Positions 24,601 through 35,049 of a DNA stretch of 64,000 nucleotides are shown one piece after another. Below the pieces are notes generated by a model. The model searched no databases. It saw only the letters and a program-made list of their open reading frames with translations, and was not told where the DNA came from. Both the position numbers and the translations under genes were made by a program. The DNA comes from Sanderia malayensis (Eukaryota; Cnidaria; Scyphozoa; Semaeostomeae; Pelagiidae). Location of the stretch: NCBI GenBank assembly GCA_013076295.1, contig RQOL01000715.1, positions 62,001 through 126,000 on the forward strand. The letters run 5' to 3'. Positions within the stretch are counted from its first letter, which is position 1. The number at the start of each line of letters is the position of its first letter.

Positions 24601-25140
24601 ATTGCTCATGTATTTTTTCGTTCCGTTTTAATGGGCATTTGATTATTTAAAATCATTCATTACAACGTGTCTTTGTTTTCTTACAGTAGCATGAAGAAGG
24701 GAAGAAACGCCGTTTCTAAAAATAAATTCTTTGATAATCCCACAGCAACAACAACACGGTATGGCAGTTTAATGACTGTATTGCTCACGTGCAGTTGAAT
24801 GATGGCATAATACAATGCAGTTGTTTTAATGGGCATTTAATTATTCAAAATCATTCATTTCAACGTGTCTTTGTTTTCTTACAGTAGCATGAAGAAGGGT
24901 GGAAACGTCGTTTCCAAAAATGAATTCGTTGATCATGCCACAGCAACAAGAACAACACGGTATGGCAGTTTAATGACTGTATTGCTCATGTATTTTTTCG
25001 TTCCGTTTTAATGTGCATTTGATTATTTAATTTTTTTCATTTCAACTTCTCTTTGTTTTCCTGTAGTAGCTTGAAGAAGGGAGGAAACGCCGTTTTCAAA
25101 AATGTATTCGTTGATCATCCCATAGCAACAACAACAACAC
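21690..25140 (+). repeat. tandem array of 19 micro-exon-like units (left arm)
   Basis: Units start at 21690, 21869, 22048, 22229, 22411, 22609, 22791, 22989, 23171, 23368, 23550, 23747, 23929, 24127, 24308, 24505, 24687, 24885 and 25066. Each has a pyrimidine tract with CTTACAG-TAG, an exon-like block of 72 or 75 bp (SMKKGGNVVSKNEFVDHAT and so on) and CG-GTATGG. From 22229 two unit types alternate (X with GGGTGGAAACGTCG, Y with GGGAGGAAACGCCG), giving a higher-order period of 378-380 bp. Both block lengths are multiples of three and phase-symmetric, as expected of skippable coding exons. Some copies are broken: a TAA in the unit at 22048 and one-base losses in those at 23171 and 24308. It may be coding, or a satellite derived from an exon. 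Confidence 0.75.
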
Positions 25141-25199
25141 GGTATGGCAGTTTAATGACAGTATTGCTCATGTATTTGCTCATCATGCTCATGCTTTTA

Positions 25200-25256
25200 G
25201 TTCGTAATATCGGGAAGTTCGTTATAAGCGAGGTTCGTTATAGCGGGATTCCACTG
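25200..25256. mobile_element. 3' end of a pogo/Tigger-type MITE
   Basis: The terminus GTTATAGCGGGATTCCACTG, followed by TA, equals the right end of the complete element at 51667-51853. The left part is missing. It sits directly after the last array unit, so it marks a break in the array gene. Confidence 0.7.
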
Positions 25257-25374
25257 TATGTAATTTGTAGTAGACCAGACGATATTCTATTTTTTCGGAA
25301 TTTGGCCTTATTCAGCAAAGTTGATTCTAATTTTCTCTGCAATATTTTTCTTACAGAGTGGAAAGGTGTGAAGG

Positions 25375-25625
25375 AGCTAGAAAGACTCAGCTTTTAAAGA
25401 CATTTAAAAGCTGAGACAGTTAAAGAACAAAGACAATGTGAACACTTCTGCAGTTTATTGCTAAAAGCAATCCCATTTGGCATTGTGAACCACCATAATT
25501 GTCTAACAATTGATAAAGATAGCTTATTGAAGATCCTTAGAGTTTCAATGTCTTGTGTTTACTCTGGCTCTGCTGCACGTCTACATTGGCTATTGGTTTT
25601 ACCTTACCAGCTAAAAGGTAAATTA
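25375..25625 (+). other. possible isolated exon
   Basis: An open frame, LLKAIPFGIVNHHNCLTIDK followed by SLLKILRVSMSCVYSGSAAR, ends at a donor-like CTAAAAG-GTAAAT at about 25,617. I find no partner exon and do not recognise it. It could belong to the array gene or to an old transposon. Confidence 0.2.
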
Positions 25626-25671
25626 ATTATAGCACGTTATCTGAACTACTTTTACTCTATGTTTAATTACT

Positions 25672-25805
25672 ATTAGCTATTGCCACTGCTAAAGCAATTG
25701 CCTCAGTTCTTTACTTTTGATGTATCTTTCAAATTTTGATGCCATTGCTTTTCCCTTGGCTGTTTTCAGGTCCACACGCGTCACTTTATCCATCACCTTC
25801 TCCTA
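25672..25805 (-). other. possible terminal exon, minus strand
   Basis: After an acceptor-like TGATTTTAG the minus strand reads EKVMDKVTRVDLKTAKGKAM, then ASKFERYIKSKELRQLL and a stop. The composition is protein-like, but no neighbour exon is seen within 1 kb. Confidence 0.25.
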
Positions 25806-26123
25806 AAATCAAGACACTTATTTCAAATAGCCATGGGGCTTAAATGATCTAAGAGCTATGTAGATTACATTACAGTTGAACTTCTGAACTCTGCAGTGTT
25901 TATCCACTCAATGTGCCCACTGTTTAATGTCTCCATGAATTGATTTTCTTTCGACTTTTGATTCTCGAAGGCGAGGAACCTCTGAAAACTCGAACATACT
26001 TGTATTTTTTTTTATTTCCATTTCTTTGACAAAATTCCGAATTCATCTTCTTTCATTTTTTGCTGGAAGCGCCATCTTTACACATACTGTTTGTACCGCC
26101 TAACTGCGATTGTCGGAGCTATA

Positions 26124-26270
26124 CAGTAAAACCCGCATATAAGAACCAGTTGATTAAGAACCTTCAGGGTGATTTTGCTGTTCAAAACAATAGAAGAAAC
26201 AATAGCCTATTGTCTTGGAACAATATGCTGGATGGATAAGTTACAGTCTCTTATATGCGGGTGTTTACTG
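26124..26270. mobile_element. short TIR element (147 bp), pogo/Tigger-like ends
   Basis: Ends CAGTAAAACCCGCATATAAG and its near-exact complement, flanked by TA on both sides. There is no ORF. A truncated relative lies at 61766-61858. Confidence 0.8.
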
Positions 26271-27009
26271 TATTTCTTTCTCAACAACTCTATAATAATA
26301 AATGATAACGACCATTAGACTTGTTGAGTAAATGTGAACATTTGAAAGTGATTTCTTTCTCACTGAGCATTCAATGTTACGTCATGTCAATAAAGTCACG
26401 CAAGAAGTCAGACTTCACATAGGTTCAAACCATTCTATCACGTGATATACATTTCTGGCTATCTATTGGTTGGTTGCTGTGAGGTAAACATGCCCTTTTC
26501 CACCTGGATTCTCCTTAGCTACGGAACAAGTTGTGCTTTATGCTGAACAACACTGGGCCACATTTTGTTATTTTCGCAGATTTTTTAGTAATCCTGTTGC
26601 TTTTTACTTTTAGAGTTTTCCTCTGAGCTCCATACATTGGTAGTTGATTTTTGGCAAGAAGTCATTACAATCAGATAAAAAACCAGAAGAAGACCAAAGT
26701 TTATCACCACACTTGGTGATACAACAAAAATATTATGGCAAACCTGTTAATTCATATTTCATTAGTTATCATTGGCCTGGTTTTCACGAACAATGCCAAC
26801 CATCATTGCTTGCTGTTGTACCCTAGGAAATAATATACAGAATTATTTGTCACTTAAAGAGGCAGTGTGCTACCTAATTTGAAGAATTGGGTGGCCACAA
26901 GAAGTTCTCCTTGCATGACAGGGAAGGGAGAAAACTGCCAACAAAAGAAATAGTGTAAGTATACCTTCTGTATTTGGAGCCCTGTTGTTATATTTATCTA
27001 TTCCAAATA

Positions 27010-27742
27010 CAGTTGACATCCGCTTACTCGAACTCTGAAGGGAAATCGAAATTTGTTCGGGTAAGCGAATGTTCGACTTAGCGGATGAACGGATTTTTTT
27101 AGCTAAATTAGTTATACTCGAGTCAGGGAAGTAAAATAAACTCACAATAGCAACTCTATTTAAATTCTATGCAAAATACGTATAAAAACGCCTTAATTGG
27201 GCAAAAATACGAGTCCAATGTGTGAAAGGTTCATACGTGAAAGGTTTTCATGTGTATAAGGATAGATGGAGCCCACAAAAAGGAGAAGTGCTTGTGAGTG
27301 CTATGCAGCCAGATAATGAAGCCGACAAGTATGCTGTCTGTACTTTGAAACAAGGCAAAATTGTTGGACACTTATCAAAAGGAATTAATGGAAAATTTGC
27401 AAAAACAGTATTTTACTTTCTTGGGTGCCATGTAAACCGTTCCTGCCATGTAACAATAAAGAGTCCAGCAGTGAACCTTGGTGACGGTGAAAGAATGAAT
27501 GTTTCTTGTGAACAAAAATTTGCAAAAACAAGGACGTTTATAGATGTTCTACAGGTACAATTAATTACTAACAAATTATAACATATTTATCTAATGAAAA
27601 GTCAATAAAATTTTGAATTATTTTGTGAAAAAAGTCTCAGAGTTCGAGTTAGCGGACGCTTTTTGGTCCAAGGGATTCGAAAATTCGTTCGAGCAAGCGA
27701 ATGTTCGAGTTAGGGGGTATTCGAGTTAGCGGATGTCAACTG
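27010..27742. mobile_element. pogo/Tigger-type TIR element carrying a HIRAN-like ORF
   Basis: The terminus CAGTTGACATCCGCTTACTC at 27010 and the complement of CAGTTGACATCCGCTAACTC at 27742 are each flanked by TA, the expected target duplication of mariner/pogo elements. The inner sub-terminal parts (GTTCGGGTAAGCGAATGTTC and GTTCGAGCAAGCGAATGTTC) are also related. The 733-bp body carries no transposase but has the HIRAN-like frame at 27222-27581. It is a non-autonomous element with captured coding sequence. Confidence 0.75.
27222..27581 (+). CDS. HIRAN-like domain ORF inside a TIR element
   Basis: The frame reads VKGFHVYKDRWSPQKGEVLV, then DNEADKYAVCTLKQGKIVGH and KTVFYFLGCHVNRSCHVTI. This is the pattern of HIRAN-like modules found in many cnidarian and sponge predicted proteins (family memory; G-x-H-x-Y-K-D, A-V-x-x, G-x-I-V-G-H-L). 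HIRAN domains bind DNA 3' ends in helicase-like proteins (established). The frame is open upstream of 27222 without a clear ATG and stops at 27581. It lies wholly between the two TIRs, so it is cargo of the element rather than a host gene. Confidence 0.6.
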   Translation: MKGSYVKGFHVYKDRWSPQKGEVLVSAMQPDNEADKYAVCTLKQGKIVGHLSKGINGKFAKTVFYFLGCHVNRSCHVTIKSPAVNLGDGERMNVSCEQKFAKTRTFIDVLQVQLITNKL

Positions 27743-28128
27743 TATTTTACAATATCTTTTCAACCAAAATACAACCTATAACATAATTGTGTATTCACAG
27801 GGCACAGAAGAAGCAAGCAGGACTGGTATTGGCAGCTCAGGAGAAAGATGCCAGTTTGTATATTGGAGATTGCAAGACAAAGCTATGGAACCGAAATTTA
27901 ATGACAAGTAAAAGAAGAATAAAAGTAAATACAAAGTAGAAGATTCCAATTTAGCATTCTTTGTTTTTTCTTTCAAATTTTACATAGAATTTCTCAAGCC
28001 GGTGGATGCTGTTGTTATTGGAAGTAAGGGATAATAGCATTGGTCTCATTTTCGAAATAGCCTCAACGTCCAGTCGAGATTAACGTTTGGCATGGTAGTA
28101 CAAGTACACAAACACAAATTTTACGAAA

Positions 28129-28419
28129 TTAAGAAACAGGAATATAACCAAAGTGGACATAAAATTCCGTCACTAAAATTAAAAACGCGATTAAAAATAA
28201 ATCAAGCAATACCCGTTTGTATAAATTGAGGTCTGGACCCAACATAAGCTTTGCAAAGCCTGATTGCCGAAGTTCCCTGGCAACTCTTACCTTGAAATAA
28301 TTGTGACGTTTTATGAATACCAAAACGGTATATTGTTGATACAACTGAAATCCAATTTCTCCTTGTTTGCTATTTGCCTTCGAGGACCCACTCACGAATC
28401 TTAGAAGCAAATTGTTCAT
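28129..28419 (-). CDS. small conserved ORF divergent from family B copy B1
   Basis: Encodes 96 residues: MNNLLLRFVSGSSKANSKQG, then IGFQLYQQYTVLVFIKRHNY, ending in a hydrophobic stretch (LLDLFLIAFLILVTEFYVHF) that could be one membrane segment. Its ATG is 59 bp from the divergent B1 ATG at 28479. The right-arm partner (38941-39219) keeps the frame despite a 12-bp indel and several substitutions, which argues for coding. I do not recognise it. Confidence 0.45.
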   Translation of the reverse strand: MNNLLLRFVSGSSKANSKQGEIGFQLYQQYTVLVFIKRHNYFKVRVARELRQSGFAKLMLGPDLNLYKRVLLDLFLIAFLILVTEFYVHFGYIPVS

Positions 28420-28478
28420 ATTAACGACTAAATATTACGACTAAATAGTTTAATTATTGGTTAAATTGAGTGAAAACG

Positions 28479-30698
28479 ATGGAACTGATCGTTCGAAAAC
28501 GATACTCGAATTTTGTTGGCTCTCAAAGCGGCGAACCGAGTGCAGTAAATCAGGTAGATAAACATGGATTCATCATCTTGCTAAGACGAAGGAAATACAA
28601 AACTAAACATGATAGTCTTTTGGCTATCTACAATGGAGTTAGATCTAAGTTAGTAGCTGGCATCCAGGCATCATGAGTAATATTCAGGAGATTTTCTGGT
28701 TTTTCAAAAACTTGATTTCAAACTTGAAGCTTTACATCTGTCGAAGTTTTGCTTCCATTTTAGAATGATTGATAAAAACCTTGCTTTGACATTCCGACAA
28801 CAAAAAAATCAACATTGAAACAAATGTTATATAAAAGAAAGTAAATAAATCAATAAAATAAATATGGATCAATCCAAAACCAAGCAAGTAAATAAGCAAA
28901 TGAAAACATAAGATAACAACAGTAAAAATAACAATGAATACTTCTTTTGTTGATTAGCTACGCCATCACAACCTTACAGATTTAGCTGGTTGTTACAATA
29001 AAATGGTGGATAAAATTGGTATGAATTCAAGATAATATTTATAGGACACCCAATATACGCACAATTGACAAACTCCATTCAATTATAAGTACAAGTACCA
29101 GTAACAATGCATATCGCTGCTTATGACAGGCCTTCTGAACAAGAGCATTCGAAAACTCTTTGATATAACTAATTGCGGAATCATGGAGAAGTTGCTTCGA
29201 TTGTCTTACAGAAACTTTGCATTTCATCAGGTAAGACTCCCTTCAATGATAAGCAGCCACATGCTAAGAAACTGTTTCATCTTTCTTGTACAACACAGTA
29301 CTGCCATCTTACTGTAAAAGATTCGTGTCTATTTACACAGATACGAAACCAGACAACAAAGATATTGGACGATATAGCTCAGTTGCATGCTGCAGTAAGT
29401 GTTCCCTCAATTAATTCAGTACAAAGCTACATACATTTTATTGTAAACAATTTCCACTACTCGGACATTAAATAGTGCATGTGAAATATTGTTATTTTTA
29501 GAGCGACAATGAAGAGGTTTCGACCAGCCTCTTGGCCACTTGTAATTGCACCAAAGAGGTCATGTATATCTGGGACAACTTTCTGTACGACATATCTCAA
29601 ACGGTTGGTATCATTAGTCCTGCTAAACCCCAGGAAGCATCGTATTTTATCATTGCCAAGCGGGTTGAAGTAAATAGCATAACGGGACTCCTGAAACAAG
29701 ACGTTGTCTATTGAATTCAGGTTGCAAAAACCTGAAACACTGCTAGTATGAGAAGGGGAGATAGATGATAGAGTTTGTGAGGGCTTACATAAACACGGAA
29801 CCTCTAGAGTCCTGCAAAGCAATGTAACATCTGAGAAATTTCGACAGCAATTCATAATATCAAGTCTTCATTGCATAAAACATAATTGCAGGAACAAGAC
29901 GATGCCACCCTTTGGAAGGAATACATTCAACTGACATATAAGAAATGCAACCGGCAGATAGTAAAATGGAAGAACGAAATGAACAGGTTGCGAAGAATTA
30001 TCATGAAGGTTATACAGAAATGCAGGGTCAAGTCTATTGAAAGAAGAAAGCAATGCCGCTTGGAAAATACTAATCTGTTCCAAATGGGTGAGTATAAGTT
30101 TACGGGGAAGTATATATGTAAGAAGAGATGCATTTCCCAACAATCACATGGGGCCAATAAAGATCAGGGTCAGTGTAAGTCAAACGTTCAAGAAATAACA
30201 ACAGAAGATGCTGAGGAGACGAAGAGCAATAAAACAATGATGGAAGATTACGAGAAGGAGAAGAAGAGACGAAAGTTTTACTGCCAGACTAGCTGCAGGG
30301 AAGAAAATCCGTCTGCAAGTGAAGAACAAGCAACGGTAGCAGCAAGAAAGCCAACATCCACCAAGAAGATTGTGCTCACCTTTGTGAGAAAAGTCAATGA
30401 AGTTTGGAAAATCAGAAGAAATGAAGAAAGTGCTACCAGGTTGGAAAATTCTAGAAAAGACGCTTCAAGAAAGCGTAAAAGATGCAAAATTGAGCCTGAG
30501 AGAAATACGTGTAACTCTGAGGATGTTGAGTGCAAAGACAGCTGTCGTGACTTTGCATTCCGTAACAGAAGCCCAATCTCTCTGTCACTGAAAAGGATGA
30601 AGTTTGACAATACGTTGATGCATCCAGCCCAGATGGTGACAGAGGCATGGCAAATTGTCGGCAGAAGGGCGAAAGATAACTGTCAATACAGTGAATAA
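28479..30698 (+). CDS. family B lysine-rich protein, copy B1
   Basis: Exons: 28479-28553 (MELIVRKRYSNFVGSQSG), 29130-29230 (LRLSYRNFAFHQ), 29341-29394 (IRNQTTKILDDIAQLHAA), 29502-29603 (VMYIWDNFLYDISQT) and 29892-30698 (EQDDATLWKEYIQLTYKKCN onward). Sizes and phases of exons 2-5 parallel family A, as do motifs: SYRNFAFHQ/TYRKFAFNK and WDNFLYDI/WDRFFYGI. The last exon is basic and coiled (RLRRIIMKVIQKCRVKSIER), with an NLS-like DASRKRKRCKIEPERN, and ends QYSE. As in A, exon 1 ends in phase 0 and exon 2 needs one extra base, so an exon is missing from the model. No frameshift is seen. Probably a nuclear protein; function unknown. The inverted partner B2 is at 36660-38881. Confidence 0.65.
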
Positions 30699-31039
30699 CA
30701 CTTCCATTCTCCGGCAACAGGCTGAATACAACTCGGTAGAAAGTGCCCAAGAAATCAAAACACGGGTAGAAAAACTAAAGCTATAGGTCAGCAGCCTTAG
30801 GCTGTTACTGGAACAATGTAGTGACTTCGTAATGTAAAAATCAACATTATAAATTAGATTAATAACAAAAATATACACATTAAATTTGCATTGAGGCATT
30901 GATAGGAATATTAAATACTTTTTTTACGTTTATTTATTTCGTTTTGAAGGCTTATATACTGCACATAATTGAAGTGTCTTATTTTTGTTTGTAATGAAGT
31001 TTTGCTTTCAAAATGATGCAGTATGATACGTTCGAGTAA

Positions 31040-31215
31040 GATGTAGTTTGAATTATGTTTTCATTGGAGAATATATGAAATTTTGAGTATATTCCAGCTT
31101 GAAACCCGCTGGTGTTTATATATTGTTATGTAGATTTTCTTGTCAAGGCCTCAGGCCACTTTTAGACGCCATTTTTCATCCGGTGGTGGGTAAATTATGC
31201 TCACTAAGTATACAA
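31040..31215. repeat. dispersed repeat, copy 2
   Basis: Same repeat as 2,690-2,905. It begins immediately after the right border of inner arm 1, at about 31,033. Confidence 0.6.
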
Positions 31216-31332
31216 CATTGAGAAAAGTGGAAAGAATTAATAGATAAATAAATAAATAGAAGTTAAACCAAAGTAAGATAAAATGTAAAAAGCGACGTCG
31301 CAAAAAGAAACGATTTGATAGGCAATTAAAAA

Positions 31333-31369
31333 TTACGTCACAATCAAAACATTAATCAATCTGACGTAA
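31333..31369 (+). promoter_or_regulatory. paired CRE-variant elements upstream of gene C
   Basis: TTACGTCA at 31333-31340 (in TTACGTCACAATC) and TGACGTAA at 31362-31369 (in TGACGTAACAATC) lie on opposite strands 29 bp apart, about 155 bp before the first candidate ATG at 31524. Confidence 0.45.
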
Positions 31370-31523
31370 CAATCACAATTAATAACGAAGTACATAGAAA
31401 GAAAAAAAATTCATAATTGAAATCAGATTTTAATGATCTACCTAGCGATATACAGTGATTGTTATTGCAGCAAACGTAATTATTTCAAGAGAAGGTGAAA
31501 TTTGTGTGCATTCAGATTGAAAA

Positions 31524-34163
31524 ATGCATCGAAGAAAGAATGAAAAACATGGGTTCGAATCAATGGACGATTTAAGGTTGGAATTGCAGATTCGATTGAT
31601 TAATGATTTAGTTAGAATTATTGTTTGTTTTTCACCTCGATACTCATCTATTAATATATTCAATTCAATTACAATAACAAGAACAATCAAACAAAGAAAA
31701 GGAATAAAAGGAACAATCTATTAGTACTCATCTATTAATTGTGTCTCTTGCAGTGAACTCTTTGGAAAGGTATCGGTTAGAAGAAACGATGGACTGAAGA
31801 CACTGGAAAGTAGCAATGCTGGGAGAAAGAGTAATGAGAAAGTTGAAAGAAGTTTCTTTAGTCAGCGGAAAAATGCCGATGATAATGGTGGCATTATGGA
31901 AGAAATGCCGAGTGGCAGCCCTGCATCTTCATCTGGGAGCAGAACTGATCCACTGTATGAAGAGTGGAGTGAATCTGAGTCCGAGTTCAGCCCCGAATTT
32001 GAGCCAGGATATGAAGCTGAATCAAAATCAGAATCACATGAAAAGTTCGATTATCTGTCAAATGAGAACAGATTGAAAGAAAACAATGAAGAAAAAAGGT
32101 AATACCAAGAAACATGCACAAGATAAACACTACAGTCTATTTTAAAAAGTATTTAAAATAGACTAAGAAAAACTTCCACTTAATAAATGATATGAGTTAT
32201 CTACATGTTAATATATAAATCTTTATTTTCCAGGATGAATGAAAAGAGTTCTGTCCATGGAAATGAGGCTAATCAGAGCGTTGGTCTTGAATTCGAGGCC
32301 CAAAATCAGCCTACACAAGTGGAAGATAAACTTGAAGATTATTCAAGTGATGATGGTGATGATGATGATGATGATGGTAACTGCAGTGACGTAGATGATT
32401 CTGAATCGGACGATATTGACGTCCCAGAAACAATTACCCCATTGGGTGTAAGAGACAGAAGTTGCAGAACTAATTCTGTCAACGGTAAATATATTTCTGG
32501 CTGTCTGCTCAGTGATTGTGATAAAAAAAATAGGAATAGAAGAACTCATGACACTGGTTCATTATGTCAGAGTGGTATATCATCAAGCCACTGGTTCATA
32601 AGACCTATGTCAGAGTGGTATATCATCAAGCCATCGTTAAGCTAATAGCAATTTCAATCGTCTTTTATTTCAGATTCAAATACGAACTCAGATAACATCC
32701 TTGGCATTATTCGTGATATCCGTATGAGAGCCAGTGGCAATGTTGCACCAAACATAAACGTCATACGTGAAATCGAGGAGAATCAAATTCAGCACAATGC
32801 AACACTTGAGCAAGTTGACAATGAAATGCCAGTAATAACATCACAAATAGTGGACTGTGAAGATGAAACGAACATGTCCACAATTTCAAAGGAAGAAATG
32901 GGACATGGATCAGTCGCAGCTGCGAGTTGGATGCATGTTGAGAACAACACACAAGGATGTTACCATTTGAAGTTCAACCCCATTGAAATCGAGATGAAAA
33001 GCGAGCGCATAGATGAAGAAGAACCGATGGACATCGATCGTGATGAAGAAATGATAACAGCGTTTGATAGTCAGATGCAGATTGGTAATTGGTTGCATGC
33101 TGTACACTCCAGATTGCCCACACCAGAACCAATGGATGTGGACGAAGCCATTAAGCCATCATCAAATATATTTCAAATGGACAGCAACCCCAACCAATTG
33201 GGTGCTGCAGTTGAAAGCAAGTTGCTTACATCAGCATCACTGCCTCAACAGTGCAGTGTGAAGAGTGTTCAAGAAGGACATCCAGGACAATGGTTTTTCG
33301 AAGCTGGCAATACGAGTCAAGATGCTACAACTAGTGGTACTTCATCTAATCTTGCACAGTTAAATAATGGAGGTCATTCTTTGAGTTTGAAGAAAAACAC
33401 TTTGAAAAGGAAACACGACGAAGCAGATGATGGTACCAGTCAAGGAGCGCAACAGAGGAGGCCTGGAAAGGTTCTCAAAACTAGAAGAAGTAGCCAGGAA
33501 TCAATTACAACTCTCGCAGTAGTTGCTTAGTTGGAAGATGGGGAAAATTCCTGTACTCTACAAAGAAATATCAATAAAGGGAAAAACAATGAAGAAGAAG
33601 ATGGTACCAGTCAAGGAGCACAACATATGAGACCTGGAAAAGTTCCCAAACCTGGTAAAAGTAGCCAGGAATCAAAGACAACTCCCGCAGGAGTTGCTGA
33701 AATGAAAGATGGGGACAATTCCTGGAGTCAACAAAGAAAAATCAATAAAAGGAACAGCAATGAAGAAGATGTTGGTACCAATCAAAGGGCGAAAAAGATG
33801 AAACTTGGAAAGGTTCCCAAACCTGGTAAAAGTAGCCAGGAATTAACGATAACTCCCGCAGGAGTTGCTGAATTGAAAGATGGGGACAATTCCTCGTGTT
33901 TGAAAAGAAGTATGAACAAAAGAAGAGGTAACAAAAAGAACAATAAAACAAATATAAGTGAGCCTGAAGAAGAAAGCCCTGCAAAGCTTGCTGAAAATGC
34001 TGAGATGAAACAGCAGGTTGCAGTTGATGGTGAATCAGCAAATGAGACGATAAAAGGACGTCCATGGAAATTGAAGCGCAATGCTTACAAGAAAAATCAC
34101 GTTGAACAGAATAATAATAATACCTGTCAACAAGAAAGTGGAAAGAAGAGAAAATGGATGTAG
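31524..34163 (+). CDS. gene C: acidic then lysine-rich protein with 57-residue repeats, one in-frame TAG
   Basis: Exons: possible first exon 31524 to about 31577 (MHRRKNEKHGFESMDDL), then 31754-32098, 32234-32484 and 32674 onward; the last three join in phase (AG+G, G+AT). Exon 2 has SGSPASSSGSRTDPLYEEWS, exon 3 an acidic run (EDYSSDDGDDDDDDGNCSDV), and exon 4 IEEEPMDIDRDEE-like segments before a basic tail. Three tandem 171-bp repeats start at 33432, 33603 and 33774 (GTSQGAQQRRPGKVLKT and so on). In repeat 1 the codon matching GAA of the others is TAG (33528-33530), so the product ends there unless the stop is read through. The same frame stays open to 34163 (QQESGKKRKWM). The acidic-then-basic layout suggests a nuclear, chromatin-type protein (inference). 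Not recognised. Confidence 0.6.
33432..33944 (+). repeat. three 171-bp coding repeats in gene C
   Basis: Exact 171-bp spacing (33432, 33603, 33774) of GGTACCAGTCAAGGAGC-type units encoding GTSQGAQ, then PGKVPKPGKSSQE and AGVAEMKDGDNS. The period is a multiple of three, so the frame is kept. Confidence 0.85.
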
Positions 34164-34388
34164 AAAGAAGCTTTTTGTACAATTAAATACGTTTTCAAGC
34201 ATTACATAATGCAAAAATGTACAGCTAAATTAGCAGACTCTGGTTTTATTAAAGAGAATGGAACTTCAGGAAAAGAAAGATAGACGATGCTAAAATAAGA
34301 GAATCAAAAGACTATGCTACGATTGCAGACATAGAAAAGACAATGCTGCAATGGCAGATGACAGTGTTAGACAGTATATCTCCAAAAA

Positions 34389-35045
34389 TTACTCTAGTAG
34401 CTGCTCCAAATCATTTGATTTTCTTATTTCCTTTGAGATAACATTATAGCATATTTTGCAGACGTTATTATCAAAATTAGAAGCAATACTCTTATACCTG
34501 ACAAATAATCTTGCTTTGCTTATATTCTTCGTGAGGTCATCGATTCGCTGTTGAAGTTCCAGAGGAGAAGACACACGTCTTTCTGCGTCCGTTGTCTGAA
34601 TCACTGTTCTGTCATTTACCAAAGGCAAAAAATAACAATTAGTTGATCAATTTTATTTCGATAAAAAGACTGGAGCAGACTGATCCATTGGTCAAGGGAC
34701 AAATATGAATGCATGTTTTCATACCTTTACTTTGCTCATTCGACTCATTTTCTTCTCGTACAAAATACTTTCAACCAGCAGCATGTCAGATATAGCATCA
34801 CCAACAGTCTAAAATAATAACGAGGCTGTTTAATCGAGAACGAAGCGGGAAAATTAATTATGTGCGACAGAGAACAACGAATGCCATACATATGCATATG
34901 CAGGCTTCCTATACCAAAAACAAGAGACCCAGCACTATATGTATTTAAGATGAGAAATTTGCAGTAAGGAAGTGAAGCATACTTGGTTTGTCAGGTTCAG
35001 AAAATCCAACAGAACAACGGCTGCTTCGTTCATTACTGAGTTGCT
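34389..35045 (-). pseudogene. PGM3-like phosphoacetylglucosamine mutase fragment
   Basis: PGM3/AGM1 converts GlcNAc-6-phosphate to GlcNAc-1-phosphate in UDP-GlcNAc synthesis. Minus-strand pieces: SVMNEAAVVLLDFLNLTNQ (35040-34984), TVGDAISDMLLVESIL (34811-34730) and DRTVIQTTDAERRVSSPLEL, then IDDLTKNISKARLFVR (about 34,614-34,505). They match the C-terminal third of PGM3 in order (AGDAISDMLVIEAIL, DRRVISTTDAERQ, LSRAFVR). The first two join in phase 0 across an intron. The segment between SDMLLVES and DRTV lacks the expected acceptor. The phosphate-binding exon that should follow AFVR (PSGTEDVVRVY) is absent: the frame runs instead into intron-like sequence and stops. The N-terminal two thirds and the active-site serine are not in the window. 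It is a truncated relic. Confidence 0.8.
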
Positions 35046-35049
35046 GCGG

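Larger units (their letters stand above)
19985..25150. repeat. outer arm, left, of the nested inverted duplication
   Basis: Reverse-complement homology to about 45,010-47,650. Matching landmarks are the 90-codon ORF (20066-20338 against 47298-47570), the TGACGTAA element, the MAQTKTGSNNQNTG exon and the micro-exon array. The left arm is about twice as long, because its array has 19 units against 5. Confidence 0.85.
28013..31033. repeat. inner inverted arm, left
   Basis: Reverse-complement homology over about 3.0 kb to 36,333-39,366. The left border is near TTATTGGAAGTAAGGGATAA and the right border near TTGCTTTCAAAATGATGCAG. Exons, introns and the 60-bp divergent gap are all shared. Confidence 0.9.

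Noticed and set aside
21690..25140. CRISPR-like regular repeat spacing
   Set aside because: The spacers are themselves repeated and carry splice-site motifs, the unit is about 190 bp, and the context is eukaryotic.
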